DNA of 64,000 nt from the NCBI GenBank assembly GCA_014872875.1, contig WKFI01000002.1, forward strand, positions 101,658 to 165,657. Direction: 5' to 3'. Both the position numbers and the translations under genes were made by a program. Source of the stretch: Paracoccaceae bacterium (GTDB lineage: Bacteria; Pseudomonadota; Alphaproteobacteria; Rhodobacterales; Rhodobacteraceae). The notes under the pieces are model-generated. The model worked only from the letters and a program-made list of their open reading frames with translations. It searched no databases and was not told the origin of the DNA. The first letter of the stretch is position 1; each line of letters opens with the position of its first letter. This document shows, one piece after another, positions 63,946-64,000 of this stretch.

Positions 63946-64000
63946 TCCGGCGTAGCTCAGCGGTAGAGCAGTTGACTGTTAATCAATTGGTCGTAGGTTC
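63946..64000 (+). tRNA. tRNA-Asn (anticodon GTT), partial at window edge
   Basis: It begins TCCGGCGTAGCTCAGCGGT with a normal D arm; the anticodon loop CTGTTAA sits between TTGA-like and TCAA-like stem halves and gives GTT. The sequence ends in the T arm (GTAGGTTC) at the window edge; the 3' acceptor strand is missing. Confidence 0.92.

Overview
The window looks like the chromosome of a marine alphaproteobacterium of the Rhodobacteraceae (Roseobacter group). This rests on a one-piece iscR-nifS-sufB...sufC-sufD...sufS operon behind an Irr-type iron box, a Bzt/Aap acidic amino-acid ABC operon, a Tat-exported PhoX phosphatase, a DoeA-like M24 peptidase, a SARP regulator with a DcmR-type sensory domain, and the general protein style. 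No replication origin, CRISPR array, prophage or intact insertion sequence was seen. Two tRNA genes are present: Arg(CCG), and Asn(GTT) cut by the right edge.

Left part (1-17.1 kb). An M24 peptidase runs off the left edge, next to an ArgE-like deacetylase that appears frameshifted. A SARP/MEDS regulator (1.9-3.3 kb) precedes a tight operon (3.4-11.1 kb): cytochrome P450, a split PEP-synthase-like phosphotransferase (ATP-grasp subunit plus substrate/phosphohistidine subunit), an HD phosphohydrolase, an aldehyde dehydrogenase, a second HD phosphohydrolase and an SDR. This gene set matches the logic of the corynebacterial Cre alkylphenol pathway: phosphorylate the phenol, oxidise the alkyl group with P450 and dehydrogenases, then remove the phosphate. 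A gene-poor 1.2 kb stretch follows, then bztABCD.

Middle part (17-43 kb). This is mostly housekeeping. The suf operon has three extra genes (FkbM methyltransferase, YbjQ-like protein, pyruvyl transferase) between sufB and sufC. Then come an alpha/beta hydrolase and a tandem HD protein, a MetF-like/pterin-methyltransferase one-carbon operon, phoX with a candidate Pho box, a ppx-lipoprotein-rlmE set, YihY and a K+ channel, and an AttEFGH-like ABC operon (ATPase, permease, AttH/CrtC-like protein).

Right part (43-64 kb). The most unusual locus is 44.7-55.0 kb, on the minus strand. A CPBP-like membrane protein and a radical SAM/SPASM enzyme lie upstream of a 919-residue protein. That protein has a canonical double-glycine leader, about 800 residues built almost wholly of Gly-Asn/Asp-Glu triplets, and a tail with two CX4C pairs. 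An HlyD-like adaptor, a C39-peptidase membrane protein without an ATPase domain, and a second ATPase-less ABC-type membrane protein follow. I read this as a RiPP-like system that makes, cuts and exports a giant polyanionic repeat protein. The window ends with a three-subunit molybdenum hydroxylase plus MoaD-like protein, an RND efflux pair and the tRNA-Asn.
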